From assembly GCF_003646465.1 (NCBI RefSeq), contig NZ_QZEX01000007.1, positions 189,945-253,944 on the forward strand: DNA of 64,000 nucleotides. The letters are read 5' to 3'. The position numbers were made by a program, and so were the translations under genes. The DNA comes from Chachezhania antarctica. Its GTDB lineage: Bacteria > Pseudomonadota > Alphaproteobacteria > Rhodobacterales > Rhodobacteraceae. Positions 53,632 to 62,221 of this stretch are shown here, piece by piece. Numbering within the stretch: position 1 is the first letter of the stretch; each line of letters begins with the position of its first letter. Below the pieces are notes generated by a model that ran no database searches, was not told the origin of the DNA, and saw nothing but the letters and a program-made list of their open reading frames with translations.

Positions 53632-54402
53632 ATGGAGCTTAAGGACAAGATCATCGTCATCACCGGGGCCGCCAGCGGCATCGGCAAGGCCATGGCGCTC
53701 CGCTTTGCCGCGGAAGGCGCCAAGAAGATCATCTGCGCCGACCTGAACCTGGCCGGCGCACAGGCCACCGCGGACGAAATCGACGGCATCGCCGCCGAGG
53801 TGAACGTTGGGCGCGAGGAAGACATCATCGCGCTGATCGACAGGGTTGAAGGCGAAGTCGGGCCGATTGACCTCTTTTGTTCCAACGCCGGGATCATGGC
53901 CAAGGGCGGGACCGAGGTTTCGAATGACGATTGGCAGCGGATCTGGGACATCAACGTGATGGCCCATGTCTATGCCGCGCGCCATCTGGTGCCGCTGATG
54001 AAGCGACGGGGCGGCGGCTATCTGCTGAACACTGCCTCGGCCGCTGGTCTGCTGAACCAGGTCGGATCGGCCCCCTATGGCGTCACCAAGCACGCGGCCG
54101 TGGGCCTTGCCGAATGGCTGGCGCTGACGCACGGCGACGATGGCATCAAGGTGTCGGTCCTGTGTCCGCAGGCTGTCCGGTCCGAGATGACCCGCGGTCA
54201 TGAAGACGGCGTGGCATCGATCGACGGCATGCTTGAGCCGGAACCGGTGGCCGATGCCTGTGTCGAAACGATCCGGAACGAAACGTTCCTGGTTCTGCCG
54301 CACCCCGAGGTTCTGGGCTACATGCGCAAGAAGACGGAAAACTACGACCGTTGGATCGGCGGCATGAAGAAGCTGAACCGGGCCTACAACGCCAAGGACT
54401 GA
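53632..54402 (+). CDS. Second SDR-family oxidoreductase
   Basis: Short-chain dehydrogenase of 256 residues, different from its neighbour. Cofactor loop TGAASGIGKAMALRFAAEGA with acidic ADLNLAGAQ (NAD preference), NAGIMAKGG, NTASAAGLLNQ (catalytic Ser), APYGVTKHAAVG (Tyr-x3-Lys) and a C-terminus ending in EVLGYMRKKTENYDRWIGGM, which is not the usual DGG ending. This last part resembles SDRs acting on cyclic or steroid-like alcohols, but that is a weak inference. It is the final gene of the rightward operon and ends at a strong bidirectional terminator. Confidence 0.87.
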   Translation: MELKDKIIVITGAASGIGKAMALRFAAEGAKKIICADLNLAGAQATADEIDGIAAEVNVGREEDIIALIDRVEGEVGPIDLFCSNAGIMAKGGTEVSNDDWQRIWDINVMAHVYAARHLVPLMKRRGGGYLLNTASAAGLLNQVGSAPYGVTKHAAVGLAEWLALTHGDDGIKVSVLCPQAVRSEMTRGHEDGVASIDGMLEPEPVADACVETIRNETFLVLPHPEVLGYMRKKTENYDRWIGGMKKLNRAYNAKD

Positions 54403-54422
54403 TTGGCGGACCGGACAAGGAT

Positions 54423-54452
54423 AAACGCCCGCCGGTCACAGGGCGGGCGTTT
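54423..54452. terminator. Bidirectional terminator between convergent operons
   Basis: AAACGCCCGCC (54423-54433) pairs exactly with GGCGGGCGTTT (54442-54452) around an 8-base loop. It is 20 bases after the SDR stop and 5 bases beyond the lipoprotein stop on the other strand, so it can end both transcripts. Confidence 0.75.
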
Positions 54453-54457
54453 CGCGT

Positions 54458-54817
54458 TCAGCCTTCGATGCAGACGTTGCGGTTTTCTTCCACGAGGTTG
54501 ACCATCGTGTAGCAGCCCGAAAACGGTTTGGCCGGTTGGCACTGCCCGGTGGTGGCTTGCGGCTGCGTCGTGGACGTGATGCAAAGCCCGCTGCATTCGC
54601 CTGAATAGCGGCAGGTCTTGCCCGCATCCGGTGTGGGTTCGGCACACAGGACCGTGCCCTCCTGCCCATGGACCAGAACGCCGGCCGTCGCGTCACACTG
54701 GGCGCGGAATTCGGACGAGACGAAGATGTTCTCGGACGAGACGAGCCCTTCCTCCTGACAAGCGACAAGACCCAGGAGTCCAAGGAACAGGGCAGCGAAT
54801 ATGGCAATGCGGCGCAT
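54458..54817 (-). CDS. Small cysteine-rich lipoprotein of unknown function
   Basis: Protein of 119 residues. The signal MRRIAIFAALFLGLLGLVAC ends in a lipobox (LVAC, Cys20), so it is predicted to be lipidated and exported. The mature part has eight more cysteines, spaced as in a small disulfide-rich domain (GKTCRYSGECSGLCITST and GCYTMVNLVEENRNVCIEG). I recognise no family. It is 89 bases after the amidohydrolase gene on the same strand and could be either part of that operon or separate. Confidence 0.7.
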   Translation of the reverse strand: MRRIAIFAALFLGLLGLVACQEEGLVSSENIFVSSEFRAQCDATAGVLVHGQEGTVLCAEPTPDAGKTCRYSGECSGLCITSTTQPQATTGQCQPAKPFSGCYTMVNLVEENRNVCIEG

Positions 54818-54906
54818 GGTGAGGCCTTTCGGTCAGTTGATCCGTTTTCCCCGGATCTTGCGCCGACGAGACCCAAGTGCAACCGCGGATGTGGTTTTGG
54901 GCCTTT

Positions 54907-55935
54907 CTAGGCGGCGGGCTGAGGCAATCCGTACACACGCCGCGCCGTGCCCGCGAACATTTCGGCCTGTGCGGCTTCGTCATAGTCGGACGCGATCTTT
55001 TTCAGCGCGTTCCACAGCACGGCATAGGAAATCCCCGTCCGATCCACCGGGAAATTGCTTTCGAACATGCAGCGTTCGGGGCCGAAGACGTCGATCATGT
55101 GCCGGTACCACTTGCCCTGCGCCTCGACGAGCTCGTCCGATCCGGGCGGCACGTCGCGCGTGTGCCAGCCCCAGCCGTTGTCGGGCATCAGAAGCCCGCC
55201 CAGCTTGGCGCGGACATTCGGGCACTTTGCCAGCGCTTCCATATCCCTCTGCCATTGGGGGAAGATCTCCTCCCGCCGGCCTTCGAACCGGCCCACGCCC
55301 AGAGGCGTCGAAAAGTGGTCGAGGATCATTACCGTGTCTGGCGCGGCCTTTGCCAAGGCAAGGAAGTCGTCGGCCTGATGGTGGTAATGCCAGGTGTCAT
55401 ATGTTAGCCCGCGTTCGCCCAGCAGGCGCACGCCGTCCTGAAAAGCGGGATCGGTGTACTGGCGGGCGTAGCCACGGCCCGGAATGTGCAGATGCTCGGG
55501 CTCTGCATCGCGCGCGCCGGAATGGCGGAAGCCCACAAGATAGTCGCCCCCCACTGCCAGATGCGCATCGAGGATACGACCCAGATCCTCGCGGCTCAGA
55601 TCCGCGTGGGCCACGATACCGGCGACCTGCGCCTTGTCGGGGGCCTCCTCCGACTCCCGGCAGATCGCGGCCACGGTTTCGGTCTCTCCCACCGATTGCA
55701 GCTCTGCCGGCGCGTCGCGGTCATAGAAGGCGCGGCATTCGATGAAGACCGTCTGCACCACGTTGTGGCCCGCATCCGTATCCAGCCACAGTCCGTCCAG
55801 CATGTAGCCCAGCCCGCCGCGGTCCCACAGGTGGTGATGGGGGTCCACGATCTCGCGCCCGGGATCGATGATGTCTTCCGTGACCAGCGCCAGCCAGTCG
55901 TCGCGCCGTTCCATCCCCGGTTGCCAGAGTGCCAT
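54907..55935 (-). CDS. TIM-barrel amidohydrolase (PDC hydrolase/fuconolactonase-like)
   Basis: Metal-dependent hydrolase of 342 residues of the amidohydrolase_2 class. The N-terminal EIVDPHHHLWDRGGLGYM gives the HxH metal ligands; VFIECRAFYD, the YDTWHYHHQADDFLALA helix and ILDHFSTPLG follow, with FESNFPVDRTGISYAVLWNA near the end. Members hydrolyse cyclic esters such as lactones or pyrones, or decarboxylate aromatics. Its companions in the operon are tesB, an acetoacetyl-CoA synthetase and a serine hydrolase. The substrate is not identifiable. Confidence 0.85.
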   Translation of the reverse strand: MALWQPGMERRDDWLALVTEDIIDPGREIVDPHHHLWDRGGLGYMLDGLWLDTDAGHNVVQTVFIECRAFYDRDAPAELQSVGETETVAAICRESEEAPDKAQVAGIVAHADLSREDLGRILDAHLAVGGDYLVGFRHSGARDAEPEHLHIPGRGYARQYTDPAFQDGVRLLGERGLTYDTWHYHHQADDFLALAKAAPDTVMILDHFSTPLGVGRFEGRREEIFPQWQRDMEALAKCPNVRAKLGGLLMPDNGWGWHTRDVPPGSDELVEAQGKWYRHMIDVFGPERCMFESNFPVDRTGISYAVLWNALKKIASDYDEAAQAEMFAGTARRVYGLPQPAA

Positions 55936-55948
55936 GGTGTTTCCTCCC

Positions 55949-56818
55949 TCAGGTCTTCTTCTTCACCGGCCGAACCAGCCCTTCCTGCATCACGGTGGCG
56001 ACAAGCGTACCGTCCTTGTGATAGATCGATCCGCGGTTCAGCCCCCGGCCCTTCCCGGTAAACGGCGCGTCCATCACATAAAGATGCCAATCCTGCAGCC
56101 GCACCGGCGCGTGGAACCACATCGCGTGATCCAGGCTGGCGGTCATCACGTTCCGCCGCATCCATGTCAGCCCGTGGGGACGCAGCGACGTCCCCAGCAA
56201 TTGCAGGTCCGACAGGTAGGTCAGCATCAGCTGCTGCATGACCGGATCGGCCTCGGCGGCTTCCTCGGCCCGGATCCAGACATGGTTCAGGTCATCGCTG
56301 GGCTCGGGGTTCAGCAGATCGCGCGGTTCAACCTCGCGCATGTCATAGGGGCGCGGGCGGATGAATTCCGCGCGGTAGTCCTCGTGGACCCGATGCGCCA
56401 GTTCGGCCCGGGTTTCCGCCAGCGCCGGCAGGGTTTCAGGGCGGGCAACGTCCGGCATGGCGTGCTGGTAGTCCCAGCCTTCCTCGGCCACGTGGTAGGA
56501 GGCCGACAGGTTCAGGATCTGCTTGCCATGCTGGATCGCCACGACGCGCCGGGTGGTGAAGCTGCCGCCATCGCGGGCTCGGTCGACCTCGTAGATCACC
56601 GGGATCGACGGATCGCCCGGACGGATGAAATAGGCATGCAGGGAATGGCACATCCGGTCCGACACCGTCCGACAGGCCGCGGCCAGCGCCTGGCCTATGA
56701 CCTGCCCGCCGAAGATCCGGTTCGGCGTCTCGCCGCCCCCGCCGATCCCGCGAAACAGGTCCAGTTCCAGTTGCTCGACCCCCAGAAGATCGAGCAGCCC
56801 CGGTTGCGTATCATCCAT
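55949..56818 (-). CDS. tesB: Acyl-CoA thioesterase II (TesB)
   Basis: Double hot-dog thioesterase of 289 residues, the normal length. GGETPNRIFGGQVIGQALAA is the first hot-dog helix, HAYFIRPGDPSIPVIYEV and RDGGSFTTRRVVAIQHGKQI follow. In the second half, ASLDHAMWFHAPVRLQDWHL includes the catalytic Asp and GLNRGSIYHKDGTLVATVMQ gives the Thr/Gln region. It hydrolyses a broad range of acyl-CoAs in the cytosol, freeing CoA. It lies 3 bases after the acetoacetyl-CoA synthetase stop, and the amidohydrolase starts 13 bases downstream. Confidence 0.93.
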   Translation of the reverse strand: MDDTQPGLLDLLGVEQLELDLFRGIGGGGETPNRIFGGQVIGQALAAACRTVSDRMCHSLHAYFIRPGDPSIPVIYEVDRARDGGSFTTRRVVAIQHGKQILNLSASYHVAEEGWDYQHAMPDVARPETLPALAETRAELAHRVHEDYRAEFIRPRPYDMREVEPRDLLNPEPSDDLNHVWIRAEEAAEADPVMQQLMLTYLSDLQLLGTSLRPHGLTWMRRNVMTASLDHAMWFHAPVRLQDWHLYVMDAPFTGKGRGLNRGSIYHKDGTLVATVMQEGLVRPVKKKT

Positions 56819-56821
56819 CGG

Positions 56822-58789
56822 TCAGCCTTTCCTTGCCGCATCGTCCTGCCGTGCGGCATAGGCGATGAAGGCGTCGAACGCACCCGGATTCGCCATTGAA
56901 TCGCGGTTGACGACCTTGTCGGGATCGCCGCCAAGCAACAGTTTTTTCACGGGAACTTCCAGTTTCTTGCCCGATAGCGTGCGCGGCACTTCGGCGATCT
57001 CGACGATCTCGTTCGGCACGAAGCGTGCTGAAACCGTGTCGCGGATCGCCTGCACGATCTTGTCCTTCAGCGCGTCGTCGAACGCCACACCAGCGGCCGG
57101 GACAACGAACAGCGGCATGAAGCTTTCGCGGCCAAGGAATTCCAGATCGACGACAAGGCTGTCCAGCACGTCGTCCAGCCCTTCCACCGCGCGGTAGATC
57201 TCGGACGAGCCCAGCCGCAGCCCCTTGCGGTTGATGGTGGCATCGGACCGGCCGTAAATGACCGCGCCGCCGTCTTCGGTGATCTCGATCCAGTCGCCAT
57301 GGCGCCAGATGCCCGGATAGGTGTCGAAATAGCTGTCATGCAGGCGCGATCCGTCATCGTCGCCCCAGAAGAACAGCGGCATCGATGGGAGCGGTTCGGT
57401 GCAGACGAGCTCTCCCACCTCGCCGATCAGGTCGTTCCCGTCTTCGTCGAAGGCGCGCACGGCGTTGCCCAGGAACCGGCACTGCATCTCGCCCGCGCGC
57501 ACGGGCAGCATCGGATTGCCGCCGACGAAGGCGCCCGCCAGATCCGTCCCGCCCGAGATCGGAGCAAGCCACATGTCGGCCTTTACTTGGGTGTAGATCC
57601 AGTCGTAACCATCTGACGATAAGGGAGAACCCGTGGATCCCATCGACCGCAGCGCGGACAGGTCGAAGGCGTCCCCCGGCGTGATCCCGGACTTTCGGCA
57701 GCCTTCAAAGAAGGCCGCGCCGGCGCCGAAATAGGTCAGGCCCTCGCCCGCCACGAACTGCCACACGACGGTCATGTCGGGGTAATTCGGCGCCCCGTCG
57801 AACAAGGCGACCGTCGCGCCCTGCCCCAGGGCCGCGATCTGGGAGTTCCACATGATCCAGCCCGAAGACGTCAGCCAGCTGAACCGGTCCCTGTCCGAAA
57901 CATCCTGATGCAGCGCCTGCTTGGTCATCTCCAGCAGGATGCCGCCATGGCCGTGGACGATGGGTTTCGGGTTGCCGGTGGTCCCCGAGGAATAGACGAT
58001 CCAAAGCGGATGATCGAAGGGCACGGGCTGGAACCCGGGCTGCGCGTCCTGGCCGATCACGTCGGCCCAGGCCAGATCGCCTTCGGGCACGTCGCCCGTG
58101 ACAGGCACCCAGATCCTGTGCTCGACCGTTGGCAGCGCCTGCGTGATCGTCTTGAGCAAGTCGCGCTTGTCGACGGTCTTGCCCGCATGAACATAGCCAT
58201 CCTGCACGATCAGAACCTTGGGTTCGATCTGTTGGAAGCGGTCGAGGATTGCCACGTGCCCCATGTCGGGCGCGCAGATCGACCAGATGGCCCCAAGGCT
58301 TGCCGTGGCCAATAGCGCGATGACCGCCGTTTCCGTATTGGGCAGGATCGCCACCACACGGTCGCCCTGCCCGACCCCCAACGCTTTCAGATTGGCCGCG
58401 ACGCTGGCCACCTGCGCGCGCAGTTCACCCCAACTGAGTTCCGATCGTCCGAAGGTTTCGGACTGCACGATCAGCGCGGGGCGGTCGGGGTCCTTGTCGG
58501 CATGGCACAGGATCGCGTGGGCATAGTTCACCTCCGCCCCAGGAAACCACGCGGCGCCCGGCATCTTGCGGTCGGCCAGCACCGTATCGCTGTCCTTGAA
58601 ATGCGGGATCTCGAAAAATTCCCAGATCGCGCGCCAGAAGGAGTCGAGATCGGTGACACTCCACTCCCATAACGCGTTGTAATCTTTAAATTCCAGTCCG
58701 TGCCGTGCTTCGACGAAGCGGGTGAATTCGGCCATCCGGGTGGCATCGGCCCGCTCCTGCGTGGGCAACCAAAGAACGGGATTGCTCAT
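56822..58789 (-). CDS. Acetoacetyl-CoA synthetase
   Basis: ANL enzyme of 655 residues that activates acetoacetate with ATP and CoA. The length and specific segments (RFVEARHGLEFKDYNALWEW, AAWFPGAEVNYAHAIL, WSICAPDMGHVAILDRFQQI, TTGNPKPIVHGHGGILLEMT) are those of acetoacetyl-CoA synthetase rather than acetate or propionate synthetases. The C-terminal lysine is in RTLSGKKLEVPVKKLLLGG. The start ATG overlaps the TGA of the serine hydrolase gene. It may return acetoacetate, for example from bdhA or from the substrate of this cluster, to acetoacetyl-CoA. Confidence 0.92.
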   Translation of the reverse strand: MSNPVLWLPTQERADATRMAEFTRFVEARHGLEFKDYNALWEWSVTDLDSFWRAIWEFFEIPHFKDSDTVLADRKMPGAAWFPGAEVNYAHAILCHADKDPDRPALIVQSETFGRSELSWGELRAQVASVAANLKALGVGQGDRVVAILPNTETAVIALLATASLGAIWSICAPDMGHVAILDRFQQIEPKVLIVQDGYVHAGKTVDKRDLLKTITQALPTVEHRIWVPVTGDVPEGDLAWADVIGQDAQPGFQPVPFDHPLWIVYSSGTTGNPKPIVHGHGGILLEMTKQALHQDVSDRDRFSWLTSSGWIMWNSQIAALGQGATVALFDGAPNYPDMTVVWQFVAGEGLTYFGAGAAFFEGCRKSGITPGDAFDLSALRSMGSTGSPLSSDGYDWIYTQVKADMWLAPISGGTDLAGAFVGGNPMLPVRAGEMQCRFLGNAVRAFDEDGNDLIGEVGELVCTEPLPSMPLFFWGDDDGSRLHDSYFDTYPGIWRHGDWIEITEDGGAVIYGRSDATINRKGLRLGSSEIYRAVEGLDDVLDSLVVDLEFLGRESFMPLFVVPAAGVAFDDALKDKIVQAIRDTVSARFVPNEIVEIAEVPRTLSGKKLEVPVKKLLLGGDPDKVVNRDSMANPGAFDAFIAYAARQDDAARKG

Positions 58790-60027
58790 GCCGTCAGCGC
58801 CCCGTGCACCAGCGCCTTCAGTTGCGGGCGCGACGGGTAGCTGGACGAGGGTGTCAGCTGCGTGAAGAACAAGACCGACAGGTCCAGCACGGGGTCGATC
58901 CAGAACACGGTCGACGCCATGCCGCCCCAACCCCAGTCACCCACGTTGCCCGGCGCCGCTGTTGCCGCCGGATCAAGCGTGACCGACCCGCCCAGCCCGA
59001 AGCCTGTCCCGGTCATCGTCATCTCGGCAAAGCTCTGCGGGCCCATGGAGGCTATATCGCCCCGCAAGTGGTTGGACATCATGAATTTTACGGTCGATGT
59101 CGATAGCAACCTCGTGCCGTCACCCATACCGCCCGACCGCATCATCTCGCAAAACCGCATGTAATCGTCGATGGTCCCCACAAGCCCGCCACCCCCGGAA
59201 AAGAGTGTCGTGTCGTGGTAGGCGGACGTCTCGGGCGCGTCCTGCAGGCGGATGGTGTTGTCGGTCTTGGTCGACACATCCACCGTAAGCCCGTCGGATT
59301 CAAGCGAGGTATAGCAGGCCGCGAAGCGGTCACCGGCGCTCTCGGGCACGCGGAACGCCGTTTCGGTCATGCCCAGGGGCTCGAAGACCTCCTGTTGCAG
59401 GAACCTGTCCAGCGTCATGCCCGACGCGACCTCGACGACCCGGCCCAGCACGTCGATCGAGACGGAGTATTCCCATGTCGCCCCCGGCTTGAACGCCAGC
59501 GGCAGCTTCGCCAGCTCTTCGCACTTGTCGGCCAGGATGCCCTTGCGCCCCGGGAACCCGATCCGGCGCTTGTTCATTTCCTTGCCGACAAGGCCCGGGT
59601 TGAAGTTGTAGGTCAGACCCGAAGCATGGGTCATAAGCTGCTGAATTGTCGGTGTTTCACACGGTTCTGTCTGGTCGATCTCCGTCGCGCCGGGCACCAG
59701 TGCGTGGCAATCGGCGAAGCCCGGAATGAAGTCCGACACGGGCGAGTTCAACTGAAGCAGCCCCTTCTCCAGCAGCATCATGACGGCCGCGGAAACGATG
59801 GGCTTCGTCATGGAATAGATCCGCACCACCGTATCGCGTTCGAACGGCAGGTTCTTCTCGATGTTCCGCTTGCCGGTGGCGTTGAAAAACACCTCGCGCC
59901 CGCCGCGGGCGATCAGGACCGAGGACCCGGGATACTTCGTCTCGGCCACGTAACGGTCCTGCCAGTCGGCAATACGGGTCAGCCGGTCGGGGTCGAACCC
60001 CATGTCCTGAGGGCGTGCGGCGAGCAT
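58786..60027 (-). CDS. Beta-lactamase-family serine hydrolase (esterase)
   Basis: Serine hydrolase of 413 residues in the class C beta-lactamase/EstB family. The SxxK motif is in VRIYSMTKPIVSAAVMMLLE, the Tyr motif is in WEYSVSIDVLGRVVEVAS, and LFFTQLTP follows a GGWG-like WGWGGMASTVFW segment. No signal peptide is seen, so a cytoplasmic esterase or lactonase is more likely than a beta-lactamase. Start ATG 60027 is preceded by AGGAAAGG. It is the first gene of the leftward operon, downstream of hxlR; the gap contains a three-part GTCAG array. Confidence 0.87.
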   Translation of the reverse strand: MLAARPQDMGFDPDRLTRIADWQDRYVAETKYPGSSVLIARGGREVFFNATGKRNIEKNLPFERDTVVRIYSMTKPIVSAAVMMLLEKGLLQLNSPVSDFIPGFADCHALVPGATEIDQTEPCETPTIQQLMTHASGLTYNFNPGLVGKEMNKRRIGFPGRKGILADKCEELAKLPLAFKPGATWEYSVSIDVLGRVVEVASGMTLDRFLQQEVFEPLGMTETAFRVPESAGDRFAACYTSLESDGLTVDVSTKTDNTIRLQDAPETSAYHDTTLFSGGGGLVGTIDDYMRFCEMMRSGGMGDGTRLLSTSTVKFMMSNHLRGDIASMGPQSFAEMTMTGTGFGLGGSVTLDPAATAAPGNVGDWGWGGMASTVFWIDPVLDLSVLFFTQLTPSSSYPSRPQLKALVHGALTA

Positions 60028-60165
60028 AACAACTTCCTTTCCTGCGGCACGCGCCACGCCGGTCGGACCGCCGGGGCGCGCGGAAACTTGAACCATCGGA
60101 CAGGACCGCGCGCGCCGCTTCAGGGCGGCTCGGCAGCGGTTGTTCTCCTCCCCGGTCGCATCACT

Positions 60166-60188
60166 CTGACGTAAGTCAGGGACCTGAC
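60166..60188. promoter_or_regulatory. Array of three CTGAC/GTCAG half-sites
   Basis: CTGAC (60166-60170), GTCAG (60175-60179) and CTGAC (60184-60188) are spaced by exactly four bases. They lie 139 bases upstream of the serine hydrolase start and 8 bases past the hxlR stop. The regular mirrored spacing suggests a regulator binding site, with the neighbouring HxlR as the obvious candidate. Confidence 0.45.
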
Positions 60189-60195
60189 GCGAACC

Positions 60196-60672
60196 TTACC
60201 CCTTGTCGCTTCCGGTGCAACGCTCGCCTGCGAATTCTTCGGTGACATGGGCCGCAACGTCACGCGCTGTCACCGGCTCACCGCATTCGGGGCACACCAG
60301 CGTCGGGCGCATTTCCTGCAGGCAGGCCTTGTGGCGTAGCGCCACAGCCTCAGGCCCGTCCAGCCACTTCTCGCCCCAGGTCATCAGCGCCATCACCACC
60401 GGCCACAGGTCCCGGCCCTTTTCCGTCAGCAGGTATTCATCGCGCGGCGGATGTTCGGAATACTGCCGCTTCTCGATGATCCCCTCGGCGCACATCGCCT
60501 TCAGCCGGCCGCTCAGCACATGGGGGGAAATCCTTGTGTTCCTGTGCAGCGCCTCGAACCGTCGCGTGCCAAGGAAGAACTCCCGCATGAGCATCAGGGA
60601 CCAGGTATCGCCCACCTTCTCGATGCTCCGGGCGACGGCGCAGGCAGAGGACGCAAGGTCATTTCGGCTCAT
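60196..60672 (-). CDS. HxlR-family winged-helix regulator with a C-terminal CxxC pair
   Basis: Small DNA-binding regulator of 158 residues. The HxlR domain is clear: CAVARSIEKVGDTWSLMLMR, TRRFEALHRNTRISPHVLSG and EYLLTEKGRDLWPVVMALMT. The family often begins with a Cys in the first helix; here SSACAV provides it. An unusual C-terminal extension ends in LVCPECGEPVTARDVAAHVT, a CPEC knuckle-like motif that may bind zinc. ATG 60672 is chosen since AAGGGAG lies 5 bases before it, within the stretch that would otherwise encode an extra five residues. It is divergent from the GST gene. Confidence 0.88.
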   Translation of the reverse strand: MSRNDLASSACAVARSIEKVGDTWSLMLMREFFLGTRRFEALHRNTRISPHVLSGRLKAMCAEGIIEKRQYSEHPPRDEYLLTEKGRDLWPVVMALMTWGEKWLDGPEAVALRHKACLQEMRPTLVCPECGEPVTARDVAAHVTEEFAGERCTGSDKG

Positions 60673-60768
60673 GTTGACTCCCTTCAAATACGGAAGCTAG
60701 CCTACCGGCAACGGCCCGTCGAGTGCCTGAGCGCGGCGTCGGGCAGCGGAGGAGAGACGAGGGTTCCC

Positions 60769-61374
60769 ATGAAATTGTACTACGCGCCGTCCAGCCGGGC
60801 CGTCCGGATCGCCTGGCTTCTGGAGGAGCTCGGCCTTTCCTACGAGATCGAGAAATTCCAGTTGGGCGACAAGGAGATGCGCGAACCCGGCTACCGCGCC
60901 GTCCACCCGATGGGGCGCGTTCCGGCGCTGGAGGACGGCGACGTGACCCTATTCGAATCCGGGGCCATCGTGCAGTACATTCTGGCCCGCCATGCCGGCG
61001 GCCGGCTGCAACCCGCCGTGGACAGCCCTGATTTCCCGGTCTTTCTACAATGGCTGCACTACGCCGAAGGCATGATCATGCCACCGATGAACCAGATCGT
61101 GGTGGAAACCAAGCTTCTGGCCCCCGACCGACGCAGCGAAGTGCATGCCAAGCGGGCGGTGAAGCTGCTGGCGCAGATGCTCTACGCGGTCGATGCGCAT
61201 ATGGAGGGGCGTGAGTTCCTTGCAGGCGCCTTTTCCGGCGCCGACGTGATGACGGGCCATGCCTGCATGATGGCCGGCCGTCTGGGTGCGGACCTGAGCG
61301 ACAAACCCAATGTCGCGGCCTACAACGAACGCCTCGCTGCGCGGCCAGCCTTCCAAAAGGCGGAATCCCTGTGA
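60769..61374 (+). CDS. Glutathione S-transferase family protein
   Basis: Two-domain GST of 201 residues. The thioredoxin-like N-domain has YYAPSSRAVRIAWLLEELGL, with Ser8 or Ser9 as catalytic serine, the cis-Pro loop GRVPALEDGD and the ESGAIVQYIL glutathione site. The helical C-domain follows from about residue 85 and includes FLAGAFSGADVMTGHACMMA. It is divergent from hxlR (96 bases) and is followed 31 bases later by an HCCA-isomerase-like gene, which needs glutathione, so the two may act in one pathway. Confidence 0.9.
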   Translation: MKLYYAPSSRAVRIAWLLEELGLSYEIEKFQLGDKEMREPGYRAVHPMGRVPALEDGDVTLFESGAIVQYILARHAGGRLQPAVDSPDFPVFLQWLHYAEGMIMPPMNQIVVETKLLAPDRRSEVHAKRAVKLLAQMLYAVDAHMEGREFLAGAFSGADVMTGHACMMAGRLGADLSDKPNVAAYNERLAARPAFQKAESL

Positions 61375-61405
61375 TCTGGGCCACGGCACTCAAGGAGACG
61401 GCAAC

Positions 61406-62008
61406 ATGACCGAGATCGAGTTCTACTATGATTTCGGCAGCCCCTACAGCCACATGGCCTATCACGTTCTGCCCGTGATCACGGAACGGACCGGGGCGCA
61501 GGTGGTGAACCGGCCGATGCTGATCGGCGGCGTTTTCAAGCTGACCGGGAACACCAGCCCGATCGAGAAGGACGCCCACCTTGCGTCGAAGATCGTCTAC
61601 CGCTGGCACGAGCTGCAGCGCTATGCCGGCCGCCACGGGATCACCCATAATCAGAACCCGCATTTTCCCATCAACACGCTGCCATTGATGCGCGGGGCGA
61701 TCTACGCGCAGGGAAAGCCTTGGGAAGCGGACTACACCGCCGCCATGTGGGCCGCCATCTGGCGTGACGGCAAGAAGATGGACGACCCGTCCGCGATCGG
61801 CGAAGCGCTGGCGGCGGCCGGACTACCGGTCGACGAGATCGTCACGGCCGTGCAGGATCCCGCGGTCAAGCAGGGCCTGATCGACGCCACCGAAGCCGCC
61901 GTGGCCCGCGGCGTGTTCGGCGCGCCGATCATGTTCGTGGGCGACGAGATGTTCTTCGGCAAGGACAGCCTGACCGAGCTTGAATACTTCGTGGAACACG
62001 GCGCCTAG
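61406..62008 (+). CDS. 2-hydroxychromene-2-carboxylate isomerase-like protein
   Basis: DsbA-fold protein of 200 residues. The usual CxxC is replaced by FYYDFGSPYSHMAYHVLP, with Ser12 in the position used by kappa-GST/HCCA isomerase to activate glutathione. NRPMLIGGVFKLTGNTSPI and GVFGAPIMFVGDEMFFGKDS are typical of the family. These enzymes isomerise aromatic ring-cleavage products (naphthalene pathway) or related conjugated acids. It is 31 bases after the GST gene, so glutathione chemistry on a cyclic substrate is suggested. The 3' flank holds a repeat element. Confidence 0.88.
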   Translation: MTEIEFYYDFGSPYSHMAYHVLPVITERTGAQVVNRPMLIGGVFKLTGNTSPIEKDAHLASKIVYRWHELQRYAGRHGITHNQNPHFPINTLPLMRGAIYAQGKPWEADYTAAMWAAIWRDGKKMDDPSAIGEALAAAGLPVDEIVTAVQDPAVKQGLIDATEAAVARGVFGAPIMFVGDEMFFGKDSLTELEYFVEHGA

Positions 62009-62059
62009 GAGAGCCGTCGTTGGGGGCTCTGCCCCCGCCGCGCCAGGGCGCGACTCCCC

Positions 62060-62135
62060 CGAGGTATTTGGGGACCAAAGAAGCCCGCACATCTTCTTCT
62101 TTCTCCCAATACTCCAGCCGGAGGCAACCGCCGCG
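62060..62135. repeat. Palindromic 3' repeat element, copy 1
   Basis: The segment from 62060 to 62117 is an imperfect palindrome (GAGGTATTTGGGG... against ...CCCAATACTCC with AAAGAAG/CTTCTTCTTT cores). The 43 bases from 62093 to 62135 recur at 63764-63806 with 38 identities. It lies downstream of the isomerase gene. The preceding GGGGGCTCTGCCCCC is another hairpin. Confidence 0.65.
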
Positions 62136-62221
62136 GCGGAGGTACGACCGGCCGCCGCATGATGGAGCTTGTGCCGGGTATGGGATATCCGTTCAGCATT
62201 CACGGGACAGAGGCTTTCCGC

